Shown here: positions 16,257 through 24,856 of the stretch, one piece after another
Numbering within the stretch: position 1 is the first letter of the stretch
Layout: every line of letters begins with the position of its first letter
Assembly (NCBI GenBank): GCA_021733925.1
Contig: JAIPJY010000029.1
Location: 19,560 to 83,559 of the forward strand
Source of the DNA: Prosthecobacter sp.
Lineage (GTDB): Bacteria > Verrucomicrobiota > Verrucomicrobiia > Verrucomicrobiales > Verrucomicrobiaceae
Direction of reading: 5' to 3'
DNA length: 64,000 bases
Notes under the pieces: generated by a model
What the model was told of the DNA's origin: nothing
The model's input: the letters and a program-made list of their open reading frames with translations, nothing else
Databases searched by the model: none
Program-made: the position numbers and the translations under genes

Positions 16257-16293
16257 GATGGTCTCAACAAGCAGGCTTGATGGTCGCAACAAG
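16257..16293. repeat. Tandem 15-mer pair GATGGTCKCAACAAG, 22-bp period (copy 1)
   Basis: GATGGTCTCAACAAG (16257-16271) and GATGGTCGCAACAAG (16279-16293) are separated by 7 bp. An equivalent pair with exactly the same 22-bp period is at 36830-36866. Here the pair is about 25 bp upstream of the tail-fibre start, in the gap before the small CGGC gene. A protein-binding site is likely. Confidence 0.75.
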
Positions 16294-16355
16294 CTGTAAA
16301 CGCATCACGCACGAGCGGGTCATACCCACACACCACTCGATGCGGTGTGTGTTTC

Positions 16356-16586
16356 TCAGGCCTCTTTCGCGGCTTTATCAGGGTCTGCCTGAATGTTCCA
16401 CCGCTCACGCCGTTCAGCACAGCCGCCACATTGGGCGAGAGCTGTGCCAAGAGTGTGATCGAGAACGGTGGCAATGGGATGGGCGATCTCATGCACGGCG
16501 TCGCCATAGCGCTGCTGCTGTGCGGCGGTGATGGCCCGCGTGATAATGGTTGGCACGATCCATTTGGGGCGTGGTAGCTCATTCAT
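16356..16586 (-). CDS. Small phage protein with CGGC motif
   Basis: A 76-aa protein starting MNELPRPKWIVPTIITRAIT and ending near ALAQCGGCAERRERWNIQAD. The CGGC..R pattern recurs in small tail-module phage proteins whose role I do not know; the Cys pair may bind metal. The start ATG at 16586 overlaps the stop of the upstream gene (16583) by 4 bp, which supports it as a coupled gene. A longer in-frame ORF starting upstream at 16718 has no domain support. Confidence 0.65.
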   Translation of the reverse strand: MNELPRPKWIVPTIITRAITAAQQQRYGDAVHEIAHPIATVLDHTLGTALAQCGGCAERRERWNIQADPDKAAKEA

Positions 16587-18034
16587 AGGGGTGGGGCGGT
16601 GATGTTTTCGATCTCTACGCCGTATGGTGTGTCGGATGTGAAGGTGAACGGTGGGCCGTAAGCGATGCATTCTCCGGCGGGCACCGTGATGTCGAACGAC
16701 TGCCCACCGCAGGTGCAACGGAAGGTTTCGCCGAGGCCCTGTGCGGGATGATTGAGTTCAATCTTTACGCGTGCCTGCGCGTGGCCCTGGTCGATCCAAG
16801 AGGGCAGTTCGTCAAAGATCCCGTCCAGCGCCACCGACCCTGCCTCCAGCATCGGCTGCCAGCGTCCGTTGACCGCGCTGATGGCGGCATTCTTTCTGCT
16901 CACAAAATAGTCTGCCACCGTCTTCACCGCTTCGGCATCGGCCAGTGCGGCTTTGAGTCCGCAGACATTCGAGCTGAGTTGGCTGGTGCGTGAAGCACGT
17001 GCAAACACACGTTCTTCGAGTTCTGCAAAGGCCACTTCATCCATGGTGCCCTCATTGCGACAGCGTGCGACCTTTTCTGTCTGCCAGGCAAGATGATCCG
17101 CCTGCCATTCGCCGGCATATCCGTTGAGCGCATTCTGCGCCTCACTGAGTTGCTGCTGGTAGTTAGTCACCTGCGTGCCCGCATCACTGGCGGCTTGCTG
17201 CAAGGCGTTGAGTTCGTTTTGCAGTTCGGTCATCGTCTCTCCCAATGAGCCTTCACAGGTATTGCTGTAGTCGATGCGACGGATCACGCCGAGCACATGC
17301 GCTTCCCAAGGAATGCTCGCGATGTCAGGTAGTGAGGCAGCCATGGTGCTGAGGATGTTCTGCGCGGTCACCTCCTGCGATAGAGTTCGTGAATGCGTGT
17401 AGCTGCCGGGGCGGCCGTTGGGGCTGTTGGAGCATTGCCACGTCTCATTCCACTGTGTGGCAGTGATGTTGATGGCGGGAAAATTGCAGCCAATGCCAGC
17501 GCCACATTCATAATAGCCATTGTCACAGCGCGTGGTGGCCCATACTTTACCCTGCACCGTGCCGCTGGTGCTGTAGGGCAATCCTCCGAGCGTGGTGCCG
17601 TTGAACTGCCAGGAGCCTTGCAAGCAGCCATGCTCGTCGATGGTGGCGGTTTCAGAGTAGCTCCCTTGAACCAGCACGGGGCTGTTGCCAAAGGTGAAGT
17701 GGGTGGAGGAGTCGCTCCAGTTGCGGGTGCGCTGACCGCTGTAGGTGATATTACCCCATTGATCATAGAGCGCGTTGACCTGCTCGGAACCAGTCCATGA
17801 ACCCGTGCCGTTCAATGGGGAACGACTGCTGTTGTATTGCGTGGAGGTGACCAGGCTGCGGTAAGCTTGGTCATTGAGGAAGTTGAACGCATGATGGCCG
17901 ATGGCTCCCAAGCGCATGCTGACGCTGCGTATTTGAAGTCGTGCACTCGCATTGCAGTAGCAGCCGCAGAGCACATTCGAGGCGAAGAACGTCTGCGCCG
18001 CATTTAGACATGGGTTCCAGTTGGGTTCGGCCAT
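16583..18034 (-). CDS. Putative tail tip/baseplate structural protein
   Basis: A 483-aa protein with a beta-rich first half (Ser, Thr, Asn and Gly rich, for example STHFTFGNSPVLVQGSYSET) and several Cys (CNASARLQ, CGAGIGCNFP). The middle is a coiled coil (MTELQNELNALQQAASDAGT) and the end contains CTCGGQSFDITVPAGECI. I do not recognise a family. Its place after the tape-measure and tip genes, and before the fibre, suggests a tail tip or fibre-connecting protein. Confidence 0.6.
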   Translation of the reverse strand: MAEPNWNPCLNAAQTFFASNVLCGCYCNASARLQIRSVSMRLGAIGHHAFNFLNDQAYRSLVTSTQYNSSRSPLNGTGSWTGSEQVNALYDQWGNITYSGQRTRNWSDSSTHFTFGNSPVLVQGSYSETATIDEHGCLQGSWQFNGTTLGGLPYSTSGTVQGKVWATTRCDNGYYECGAGIGCNFPAINITATQWNETWQCSNSPNGRPGSYTHSRTLSQEVTAQNILSTMAASLPDIASIPWEAHVLGVIRRIDYSNTCEGSLGETMTELQNELNALQQAASDAGTQVTNYQQQLSEAQNALNGYAGEWQADHLAWQTEKVARCRNEGTMDEVAFAELEERVFARASRTSQLSSNVCGLKAALADAEAVKTVADYFVSRKNAAISAVNGRWQPMLEAGSVALDGIFDELPSWIDQGHAQARVKIELNHPAQGLGETFRCTCGGQSFDITVPAGECIAYGPPFTFTSDTPYGVEIENITAPPL

Positions 18035-18038
18035 GGCG

Positions 18039-18614
18039 TCAGTAAGTATTCTGGTTCTCCTGCCAGCGAATCATGTATTGGCTCAGCGCGCAGTCGATCT
18101 GCACGACGTTGCGCGTGAGCGAGAGATTGCTGGAGCACATTTGGTAGGTGACTCCGTCGTCATCCACATAGGCCACCGGGTAATAGGCGAAGCCGGGCGG
18201 GTTTGCGGCACTGAACCACGTTGGCGGAATGTTTGGCGGCGCGGCAGCACTTTGCATTTGCACGGCGGTCACGGCACCATTGGCATTCAGCGTGGCCTTC
18301 ACCCACACATAGCGGTTCTTGCTGAAGGTGGTGGTCACGTTGCTTGGCACGAGGCCGTTCACGCTGCCGGGCGTGAGCTGATAGCCACTGCCTGAAGTGC
18401 GGATGCGCCACGGGTGATCGACCGTGCTGCCACCGCCGCCCTTGGCCCGTAAATGCACGCCGCCACCGATCTCCTGCGCCTCAATGCCCTCCAAACTGAT
18501 CTTGCCGCCGCTGATGAGTGGCGCCAGCAGCTTCATGAGCGTGCCCCAGCGCACGAAGGCGCGGGCGGGAGCACCGCCGGGCTGTTTGGCTTTCTGTGTT
18601 TGTACCAGCGACAT
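18039..18614 (-). CDS. Phage tail-tip associated protein, unknown
   Basis: A 191-aa protein starting MSLVQTQKAKQPGGAPARAF. It has a Gly-rich region (RAKGGGGSTVDHPWRIRTSG) and a beta-rich end (PVAYVDDDGVTYQMCSSNLS). It follows the preceding tail gene by 4 bp and precedes the 483-aa gene by 4 bp, so it is part of the late operon. No domain recognised. The start at 18614 is chosen because the longer ORF (to 18818) overlaps the 275-aa gene extensively. Confidence 0.6.
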   Translation of the reverse strand: MSLVQTQKAKQPGGAPARAFVRWGTLMKLLAPLISGGKISLEGIEAQEIGGGVHLRAKGGGGSTVDHPWRIRTSGSGYQLTPGSVNGLVPSNVTTTFSKNRYVWVKATLNANGAVTAVQMQSAAAPPNIPPTWFSAANPPGFAYYPVAYVDDDGVTYQMCSSNLSLTRNVVQIDCALSQYMIRWQENQNTY

Positions 18615-18618
18615 GGCG

Positions 18619-19446
18619 TTAACGTGGGAGCACCGCCCACTGAAACTCGTAGGTGTAGGTAGTGGCCCAGATGGAACTGCCTGGGATGTTGTCCGCGTCG
18701 ATGCCGGCAAGCTTCCAGCCCCAGGGCCAGTTGAACACGATTCTCTCCATCGAGTCCTGCCAGTAGAAGTTCTGGATGGGCGGCGGATCAGGCGGGGTGA
18801 GCATGCCGGGAATGGCAATGGTGTTGGGGGGCGTGATCGAGACGTAGCTGTCCTGCACGACGATTTTGGGCAGGCTGAACTGCGAGGGCAGTGCCTCGTT
18901 GGGCCAGCCGCCGGGTTGATTCAAATACACCGGCTCAGAGGGACTGATGATGTTCTCATTGACGCTGATGCGGCGCTTGTAACCGCGTGCGCCAAGCAAT
19001 CCACGATATGAAGCAGTGACGTGGTAGAACCCGGCTTCCAGCAGTTCCTCGCTGCGATCCACGCAGACCATGTTGGGATGAGCTGCAGGAGTGCTGCCCA
19101 TGGCGATGAGGCCTTGCCCCAGCATGATCCACTCCTCGCTGCCTTCATCAAAGGTGTCGGTGGATTGGCGGAACACGCTCTTCACGCGGCGATTGGGCTT
19201 GTCGCCCAGCACGCCGAGGCATTGCAGGCGATGGATGTAGCGCCCCGGATAATCCTCCTCGATCTCGACCTCCTGAATGACCAGACCACTGTAACCTGGA
19301 GGCGCATCGCCCGGAGTGAACGCGGCAAGACTTGGGTTGAACCATTCCAGCGTGCCCGAATCGAGTCCGTCTCTGCGCCGCGTGAAGCGTGCGCCGGGAG
19401 CGGCGAAGGTGGTCTCGCCAAATTCGATGACCGCTGGCACACTCAT
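18619..19446 (-). CDS. Phage minor tail protein, unknown
   Basis: A 275-aa protein (MSVPAVIEFGETTFAAPGAR) with beta-rich composition, including EVEIEEDYPGRYIHRLQCLG and DPPPIQNFYWQDSMERIVFN. It overlaps the tape-measure gene by 4 bp. By gene order (tape measure, then distal tail) it could be a distal-tail or Dit-like protein, but no residue signature shows this. Confidence 0.6.
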   Translation of the reverse strand: MSVPAVIEFGETTFAAPGARFTRRRDGLDSGTLEWFNPSLAAFTPGDAPPGYSGLVIQEVEIEEDYPGRYIHRLQCLGVLGDKPNRRVKSVFRQSTDTFDEGSEEWIMLGQGLIAMGSTPAAHPNMVCVDRSEELLEAGFYHVTASYRGLLGARGYKRRISVNENIISPSEPVYLNQPGGWPNEALPSQFSLPKIVVQDSYVSITPPNTIAIPGMLTPPDPPPIQNFYWQDSMERIVFNWPWGWKLAGIDADNIPGSSIWATTYTYEFQWAVLPR

Positions 19447-21236
19447 ACGGCGGCGAAGTCGCCGATGCCCTCCCGAATTTCAGTGAGCAGTTGCAGGATT
19501 TGATTGCCCTCGGTGAGGCGCACGGTTCCTGCACCGCCCTCCTTGTTGCCATTGGCGGCAGCGCGTGCGCGCAGCAGTTCACCCGCTCGCTCATGAGCGC
19601 TTTTGCGCGGCGTGCCCTTAAAACCTCGCATGTCACCGCCACTGTTGGAGACGCTGTATTTGTAGCCACCGCGTGCATCGCGCTCCTGCAGCGCATCGAA
19701 ATACGCCAGGCCAGTGAAGCTGGGCAGGTTGTCAGGGCTTTTGTAGCCGATGATGCGTTTGCGTCCGCCTTTGGTCGTGTCACCGCGTTTGGCAATCTTG
19801 TCCTCCAGATCGGCCTTGGTGCGGGCGATCCGCAGGGCTTGCTCTTCTGAGAGACCGGTTTCATCCGCAATGCGCTTGGCCTCGGCCGCGATGCGTGCCT
19901 GTCGCTCCAGCGCATCCGCTTCCTTGTTGCGACCACTGGCCCGTTTTTGCAAAATCTCCAAGCTGGTGGCCAGATCGGTTTTGGCCGTGTCCTGTGTGGC
20001 TTTCTTTTCCTGCTGGGCCTGCAACTGGCGCTGTTCTTCTTCGCTGATCTGTTTTTCCAAGGACAGCACTTCACTCAGAGCCCGCTCGCGCTCGAGTTCC
20101 AGCTTGGCCACTTTCTCCAGATCTTCGTTCGCTCCGCCAGACATGTAGGCGGCGTCGCGCCCGGCTTTGAGCTTGGCGTCAAGGTCAGACACCTTGCCCT
20201 TGGCGAGTTCGAGCTGCTCGGTGGGCTGCAGATTGATTTTAAGGTTGGATTCACGCGCGGCATCGAGCTGCGTTTTGAGATCGGCCATGCGCGAAGCCCA
20301 GCGTTCGTTTTCCTTTGCCGCATCCTCAGCAGCTTTCGCGGCGGCCTTCTGCGCCTGTTCCACCTTGCGCGCCCACTCGGCGGTTTCGCGTGCCTTCTGC
20401 CGCTGTACTTCCTGCGCTTGAGCCGCTTCCTCAGCGGCGATCTTGGTCTCAGCCATCGCCCGAGAAGCTTGCTCCATGCGCTCGGAGAAGCTGCCTTCAA
20501 ACTGGCCGGGGGTCATCGCCAAGGCGAACACAGCCGCCACGTCGGCAGCGCCGAGCGCCAGTTCAGCAGCCCACGATTTTGCGATGAGTGCGCCTTTGTC
20601 GAGGCGGTCGTTGAACTCAGCCAAGCGCTTGACCTGTTCGTCACTGAGCACCGGTACGTCGGCGAGTTCCTGCAAAGCATCACGTCCAGCCATCAACACC
20701 GGGATCAACTCCGCGCCTTTGCGGCCCATGAGATCGAACACTTCAGTAAATCCTTCACCACGATCACGCGCAGCGATGAACGCATCGGAGAGTGCAAAGA
20801 TTTGATCTTCCACTGACATGGTGCGCAGTTGCGAGGCGCTGATGCCAAGCTTCTGCAAGGCACCCGCCACCTTGTCGCTTTCCTCCGCTTGAGAGAGCGC
20901 GAGCGTGAGCTTGCCCACGCCTTTGACCAGGGTTTCCAGATCGGTGCCGGACATTTTGGCCACACCGCCAAGACGCTGTAAACTCTCCACGCTGGTGTCG
21001 AGCTGGATGGAGAGGTCGTTAAGACGGTCGAACCCGTCGATGACGGATTTGATTCCAGCGAGCGAGCCGATGGCGGCAGTGAGCTGACCGAAGCCGCCCA
21101 CCACATCCGCGCTCATCGCCCGTCCCAACGTGCTTTTGGCACGGGTGGCAAAGCCCGCGAGGATGCCTTGCGCCTTTGCGGCTCCCGCCTGCAAATCGCT
21201 GTTATCCCAGCCAAGTTCGACTTTCGGTGCTGCCAT
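19443..21236 (-). CDS. Tail tape-measure protein
   Basis: The N-terminal region (MAAPKVELGWDNSDLQAGAA) opens a mainly alpha-helical 597-aa protein. It has a hydrophobic patch (AAIGSLAGIKSVIDGFDRLN) and a long Ala/Glu/Lys-rich coiled coil from about residue 250 to 500 (EEAAQAQEVQRQKARETAEW). The helix FDRLNDLSIQLDTSVESLQRL is typical of phage tape measures. The position after the G/GT chaperone pair confirms the role: it sets tail length and is injected. It is short for a long-tailed phage, so the tail is likely modest. Start ATG 21236 is preferred over ATG 21248 (MLPAMAAPK). Confidence 0.82.
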   Translation of the reverse strand: MAAPKVELGWDNSDLQAGAAKAQGILAGFATRAKSTLGRAMSADVVGGFGQLTAAIGSLAGIKSVIDGFDRLNDLSIQLDTSVESLQRLGGVAKMSGTDLETLVKGVGKLTLALSQAEESDKVAGALQKLGISASQLRTMSVEDQIFALSDAFIAARDRGEGFTEVFDLMGRKGAELIPVLMAGRDALQELADVPVLSDEQVKRLAEFNDRLDKGALIAKSWAAELALGAADVAAVFALAMTPGQFEGSFSERMEQASRAMAETKIAAEEAAQAQEVQRQKARETAEWARKVEQAQKAAAKAAEDAAKENERWASRMADLKTQLDAARESNLKINLQPTEQLELAKGKVSDLDAKLKAGRDAAYMSGGANEDLEKVAKLELERERALSEVLSLEKQISEEEQRQLQAQQEKKATQDTAKTDLATSLEILQKRASGRNKEADALERQARIAAEAKRIADETGLSEEQALRIARTKADLEDKIAKRGDTTKGGRKRIIGYKSPDNLPSFTGLAYFDALQERDARGGYKYSVSNSGGDMRGFKGTPRKSAHERAGELLRARAAANGNKEGGAGTVRLTEGNQILQLLTEIREGIGDFAAV

Positions 21237-21254
21237 CGCAGGCAGCACGAGATG

Positions 21255-22009
21255 TCAATGAAACCGGTGTCTGACCCGCTCCCACCAGCGCCCCGTCTCC
21301 GACAGCCTGCGATCCGGCCACATCATCGCCTCGCCCTCCATCAAGCGGAAAGCATGCACATAGGCACGGCCTCGCGAGAGCGGCAGATGCCAGCGAATGT
21401 AGTCTTCGGTCCAGCCCGTGCCGTGCGCAATCACCGCGATGTATTGCGCCTCCGCCACGGGCAGGGCTAGTTTCCCGAAGCGTGCTCCTTGTCGGATGGC
21501 TCTGGCACGGCCTGGTTGATGCCGGCTTCATTGTAGATTTGGAGGGCGAGATTGACCGCCTCCACATGCTTGCTGCGTGGCACGTTCACATCCCCCCAGG
21601 CTTCGATGGCTTCCAAAAACAGCGCGAGATCGCCACGGAGTGCGCGCCAATCTGGTGGTTCGTGACTGCACAACCACAGAATCCTGATCGCATCACTCAA
21701 AAACGTAGTGAGTTGTTCGAGTGTGCGACTCAGAGGCAGAGAACCATCGGCGGCGCGCAGCTTGTAGAACAGTGCTTCACGTCCTGAACTGTAGCCATGC
21801 AGAGCGATAGGTTCCCAGGTCTTGAGCGCCGCATTCCAAATGGGCCAGGTGTGTTCGGCTTCAAACGCCGTATCCCGCTCTTGCTGGGCCAGCTCCAGAT
21901 CTTTGGTCGGAACCGCGTCCCGGTGAACGTGCTTGCCGCGTTTGGGAATGGGTTGGTCCGTGCCGAGATTGAGAGGAGTGGTGGCTGCTGGAATGGGTGG
22001 AGTCTTCAT
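21255..22009 (-). CDS. Tail assembly chaperone G-GT fusion made by -1 frameshift
   Basis: The upstream frame (22009 to 21470) is the G-like part; at 21476-21470 ribosomes can shift to the -1 frame and continue to 21255. That downstream frame encodes VAEAQYIAVIAHGTGWTED and ends MMWPDRRLSETGRWWERVRH. The fused product would be about 251 aa. Lambda makes gpGT in the same way, at GGGAAAG, to chaperone the tape measure. Here the same logic appears: slippery GGGAAAC, then the G stop, then an open -1 frame ending just upstream of the tape-measure gene. The downstream part alone would need GTG 21458 and has no good SD. Confidence 0.8.
21414..21476 (-). promoter_or_regulatory. Programmed -1 ribosomal frameshift signal
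   Basis: On the minus strand the codons TCG GGA AAC TAG give slippery heptamer G GGA AAC (21476-21470). A 7-nt spacer (TAGCCCT) precedes an outer stem GCCCGTG (21462-21456) pairing with CACGGGC (21420-21414). Nested within it is a second perfect stem GCGCAAT (21449-21443) pairing with ATTGCGC (21431-21425). Spacer length and heptamer type fit known -1 frameshift signals. Confidence 0.85.
21467..22009 (-). CDS. Tail assembly chaperone G-like protein (unshifted product)
   Basis: A 180-aa product starting MKTPPIPAATTPLNLGTDQP. It ends HASGN at the TAG complementary to 21467-21469. It is Leu/Glu-rich and helical in the middle (LSRTLEQLTTFLSDAIRILW). It overlaps the stop of the upstream gene by 4 bp (22006-22009). 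Position between the tail-tube-region genes and the tape measure is the usual place of gene G in siphoviruses. Sequence alone would not identify it; the frameshift context makes the call. Confidence 0.78.
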   Translation of the reverse strand: MKTPPIPAATTPLNLGTDQPIPKRGKHVHRDAVPTKDLELAQQERDTAFEAEHTWPIWNAALKTWEPIALHGYSSGREALFYKLRAADGSLPLSRTLEQLTTFLSDAIRILWLCSHEPPDWRALRGDLALFLEAIEAWGDVNVPRSKHVEAVNLALQIYNEAGINQAVPEPSDKEHASGN

Positions 22010-22761
22010 GGGATGCGAAAATGGCGTTGCACACGGTCGAGCATGTCATCGCTGGCATCCTCGGCGACGAAGGCGGAGCGGATCGAGCGTGGCTTGCGCA
22101 GCAGCACGCGGCGGGCGGTGGAGTGCAGGTGCGTCGTGATTTGTGCATGCACGCAGCGGGCGTTGTAGGCGCTCACCAGCGGATGCTGCGGATCATCGCG
22201 TTCGAGCGAGCCATCACGAAGCTGCTGCGTGAGTGCCTGCGCATCATGTCGCACCAATTCACCGTTGGATGCGAGAACGGAGTGGCCGAAACGCGGCAGT
22301 CGAAAGCTTCCACGCTCATGTTCGATCACAGGAATGCCAATCACGCCTAACGCGGCGACGAGCGCTGCATCATTCGTTTCGATGAGTTCATCCGCTTCAC
22401 GCAGGCTGGGCAGTTCATCGCCTTCGATGTAGATGGTGGCGTGATTGCCAACTGTGGCAGCGAGTCGAAGGTGCCGCCCGTTGCGCAACGAGCTTTCGAG
22501 CATCACCGCATTGTGGCTGGCGCGCAGGCCACACAGGAATGGATGAAGCGGGTCTGCCCGCTCCAGTTCGCCGCTCTGCCACTGCTGGATGAGCTGGTCG
22601 GTGTGCAGCGCATTCCATAGCGATTGCAGGCCAAGGTAGAACGTGGTGATTTCGTCGCCGCTGCGCTCATCGAACACAATGTCCGTGCGCACCGGCATAC
22701 CGAGCGCACCGAGACAGGCGGCAAGGTTCACATTGTGAGTGGGCCACCAGCCTTCGATCAT
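22006..22761 (-). CDS. Phage tail-region protein with internal duplication, unknown
   Basis: A 251-aa protein with two related halves. Compare LIQQWQSGELERADPLHPFL (first half) with LTQQLRDGSLERDDPQHPLV (second half), both following ALGMPV or IGIPV segments. A tandem internal duplication is therefore visible. No family recognised. It overlaps its neighbours by 4 bp on both sides (22009 and 22758), so it is part of the late operon between the tail tube and chaperone genes. It might contact the tail tube. Confidence 0.6.
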   Translation of the reverse strand: MIEGWWPTHNVNLAACLGALGMPVRTDIVFDERSGDEITTFYLGLQSLWNALHTDQLIQQWQSGELERADPLHPFLCGLRASHNAVMLESSLRNGRHLRLAATVGNHATIYIEGDELPSLREADELIETNDAALVAALGVIGIPVIEHERGSFRLPRFGHSVLASNGELVRHDAQALTQQLRDGSLERDDPQHPLVSAYNARCVHAQITTHLHSTARRVLLRKPRSIRSAFVAEDASDDMLDRVQRHFRIP

Positions 22762-23159
22762 GGCGTGACCGGGGCGATGCCAGGGAACATCTCGGCGCTG
22801 AAGCTCACCTGGGGTTCGTCGGTGTCGCTGAGTTCGCGCGTTGGGTCCTTGTAGATGATCTTGCCGTCGGTGGGCGAGAAGCCATGAATCGCACCTTGGA
22901 AGTTGGCCAGTGCAGTGATGGCCGTGCCGGGATGCTGATCCGCAAACCCCGTCGCAGAATCACCCACGATGATGCCGGAGAACTCGAAGCTGATGCGTGG
23001 GTTTTCGGCCCGCACATAAGCGACCATGCGCTGGCTGTTCTTGCGCTCCACATACTCGCGCGTGGGCTTGATGGAGAGCTTGTGGACCAGCACGCCGGTC
23101 TCGTCGCTGAGATCGTAGGCAGGGCGGGCTCCGTGTTCGATGATGGCTTGCACTGGCAT
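22758..23159 (-). CDS. Putative major tail tube protein
   Basis: A 133-aa beta-rich protein (MPVQAIIEHGARPAYDLSDE) with RISFEFSGIIVGDSATGFAD and a final acidic region DPTRELSDTDEPQVSFSAEM. Size, order (after the tail-completion gene and before the chaperones) and the beta-rich composition fit a small tail tube protein. No motif proves it. Confidence 0.55.
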   Translation of the reverse strand: MPVQAIIEHGARPAYDLSDETGVLVHKLSIKPTREYVERKNSQRMVAYVRAENPRISFEFSGIIVGDSATGFADQHPGTAITALANFQGAIHGFSPTDGKIIYKDPTRELSDTDEPQVSFSAEMFPGIAPVTP

Positions 23160-23167
23160 GGCTTTGC

Positions 23168-23635
23168 TCAGGCGGCGGATGTCAATTCGGCGGACTGGGC
23201 GCTGATGGTGAAGCGCGTGGTGTGGGTGCGGGTGCGATCCTCGCGATTCAGATCAGTTTCGCTGCGGGTGATGCGCAGGCGGCGGATGTCCCAGCCAATG
23301 CGTTGATCCTCGGGCAATGCACCCAGCCAAGCAAAGAACGCCCCGGCATTGCTCAAGGCCGTGCGCAGTGCGGCCACCCAAAGCGCCTCCTGCAGCACGG
23401 GAGTTTCATCGGCATGGGTAAACAGAATGATCTGGCCCTCTGCCTGCGCGAGTTTGGAGTGCGGAAACTCCAGCGTGTCGATGTGGCAGACGACGCAGGG
23501 CCTGGTGCGTGTTGCGATTTCAAGGCCGATGCCAATGGTCAGTGCGGGTGGCAGGTGTGCCTCCGCATGGACGTGCGTGAGGTAAGCGGCGAGAAGGGTG
23601 GCGAGGCGATGTTCGAGTGAGGGCGGTGCTTCCAT
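23168..23635 (-). CDS. Putative tail terminator/completion protein
   Basis: A 155-aa protein starting MEAPPSLEHRLATLLAAYLT. It has an alternating strand pattern in the middle (IATRTRPCVVCHIDTLEFPH) and a long helix (VLQEALWVAALRTALSNAGA). Position and size resemble tail terminator or completion proteins of siphoviruses. The assignment is inferred from order only. Confidence 0.5.
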   Translation of the reverse strand: MEAPPSLEHRLATLLAAYLTHVHAEAHLPPALTIGIGLEIATRTRPCVVCHIDTLEFPHSKLAQAEGQIILFTHADETPVLQEALWVAALRTALSNAGAFFAWLGALPEDQRIGWDIRRLRITRSETDLNREDRTRTHTTRFTISAQSAELTSAA

Positions 23636-23638
23636 GCC

Positions 23639-24439
23639 CTACTTGCGTTGTCGAAACGCACGCTCGGCCATGGCCTTGAGTTTTTCAGCAATGGCGTTCT
23701 GCAAGCGCAGGCGTGCACGACGTTCCGCATGACGCAGTTGGCCGTCGTTGCAGGCTTGGGGTGCGTAGCTGACCTGGTTGGTGAGTTCCACGGTGGAGCC
23801 CTTCTCAGCGCGCTTCACTGCAGCATTGCCATGCGAGTTCTTGTGCGCGCCGGTGTTGGCCCAGCGCGGAATCCCTCGCACGGTGCCGCCCAAGGCCTTG
23901 GCTGCGGCGATCCAGCCCGCCTTCACCGCGCCGATCTGCTTCTGCACCTTGGCGATGTAACGGTTGAGCGCATCGCCCTTGGAAATAATGGCGACCGTTT
24001 TGGCATTGTCAGGCACGCGACCGTATTGAGCGGTGCGCGCGGATTGATGCAGTTCGGGACGAATCGCACCGATGGCAATGCCGGCCTTGGCGCTGAGTTT
24101 GCGCAGCAGGCGTCGCGCACGCGCCTCATCACCCGATTGCTGTGCCTGCCAGTATTGCTGCGCGAGGGCGGGATCCGCGGCTTCGAGTTGCTGGAAGGCG
24201 CTGCCCAATTGATCTGCTCGTTTGAAGATGCGGAGGATGTCCGACTTGATGCGTGCGGCGAGTTTCTTGTAGGTCTTGTCGCTGAGGCCGAAGGGCAGTG
24301 TGACTCGCGCGCTTTCCACGGCGAGTGTGCGCACTTCCTGGATGAGCAGCTTGTCCATCGGGCGCTGCACTTCCTTGGGGAAGAGGGCGATCTTCTTTTT
24401 GAGCGGATCAAGGCCCGTGACTTTGCCGGTGACGCGCAT
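23639..24439 (-). CDS. Minor tail/head-tail joining protein (HK97 gp10/lambda gpZ-like)
   Basis: A basic 266-aa protein (MRVTGKVTGLDPLKKKIALF; Lys/Arg-rich throughout, ending MAERAFRQRK). It has helix-rich content such as PFGLSDKTYKKLAARIKSDI and IGAVKAGWIAAAKALGGTVR. The order next to a lambda FII-like joining protein suggests the gpZ/gp10 family that finishes the head-tail junction. Similarity is by general pattern only. Confidence 0.5.
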   Translation of the reverse strand: MRVTGKVTGLDPLKKKIALFPKEVQRPMDKLLIQEVRTLAVESARVTLPFGLSDKTYKKLAARIKSDILRIFKRADQLGSAFQQLEAADPALAQQYWQAQQSGDEARARRLLRKLSAKAGIAIGAIRPELHQSARTAQYGRVPDNAKTVAIISKGDALNRYIAKVQKQIGAVKAGWIAAAKALGGTVRGIPRWANTGAHKNSHGNAAVKRAEKGSTVELTNQVSYAPQACNDGQLRHAERRARLRLQNAIAEKLKAMAERAFRQRK

Positions 24440-24440
24440 G

Positions 24441-24749
24441 TCAGGGATTGGCGGGACCCAGTTCGAGGGTGATGATGGCGTGTGGTGAGCGGTTCATCAC
24501 AGCCTTGATGCGGTAGTCCTTCTGATCCCAGTGGACGATCTGGCCACTGCGCGGAAGTTCGGTAAGAGCGGATCGCAGCACCTTGGCAGTGAAGCGCACG
24601 TCATCGACTTCACCGCCGAGCACGAGCTCGCCAGAAAGCATGGGCTCAGAAATCAGCGCCAGCAGTGTGCGCCCAAGGAACTGCACCGGCTTGCCGAACT
24701 CCTGGAGGATTTCAGAAAAGTCGGCGGCGATTTCATCATGAATGGTCAT
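24441..24749 (-). CDS. Head-tail joining protein, lambda FII-like
   Basis: A 102-aa protein (MTIHDEIAADFSEILQEFGK) with strand-rich content such as ISEPMLSGELVLGGEVDDVR and VHWDQKDYRIKAVMNRSPHA. The size and the motif of a final strand pair (DYRIKxVMxRSPxAIITLEL) match FII-type attachment proteins. It lies between the head genes and the gp10-like gene, though separated from the head genes by the plus-strand cargo gene. Confidence 0.55.
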   Translation of the reverse strand: MTIHDEIAADFSEILQEFGKPVQFLGRTLLALISEPMLSGELVLGGEVDDVRFTAKVLRSALTELPRSGQIVHWDQKDYRIKAVMNRSPHAIITLELGPANP

Positions 24750-24856
24750 GCAAAGAGACGCCCGTCAAAACCTCTTGCCAAGGCGGTTGGGTGCTTCCTA
24801 ATGGTGGAGTGACTCAATCATGGGAATCTCGTGAGACAATCGCTACGTCTTCGGCC

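Noticed and set aside
15947-16582. 211-codon minus-strand frame ahead of the tail fibre
   Set aside because: It overlaps the tail-fibre start and the small CGGC gene in another frame, with Pro/Arg/Ser-rich junk composition.
16356-16718. Longer start for the small CGGC gene
   Set aside because: The 44-residue extension overlaps the upstream gene and is Arg/His-rich without support; the ATG at 16586 fits translational coupling.
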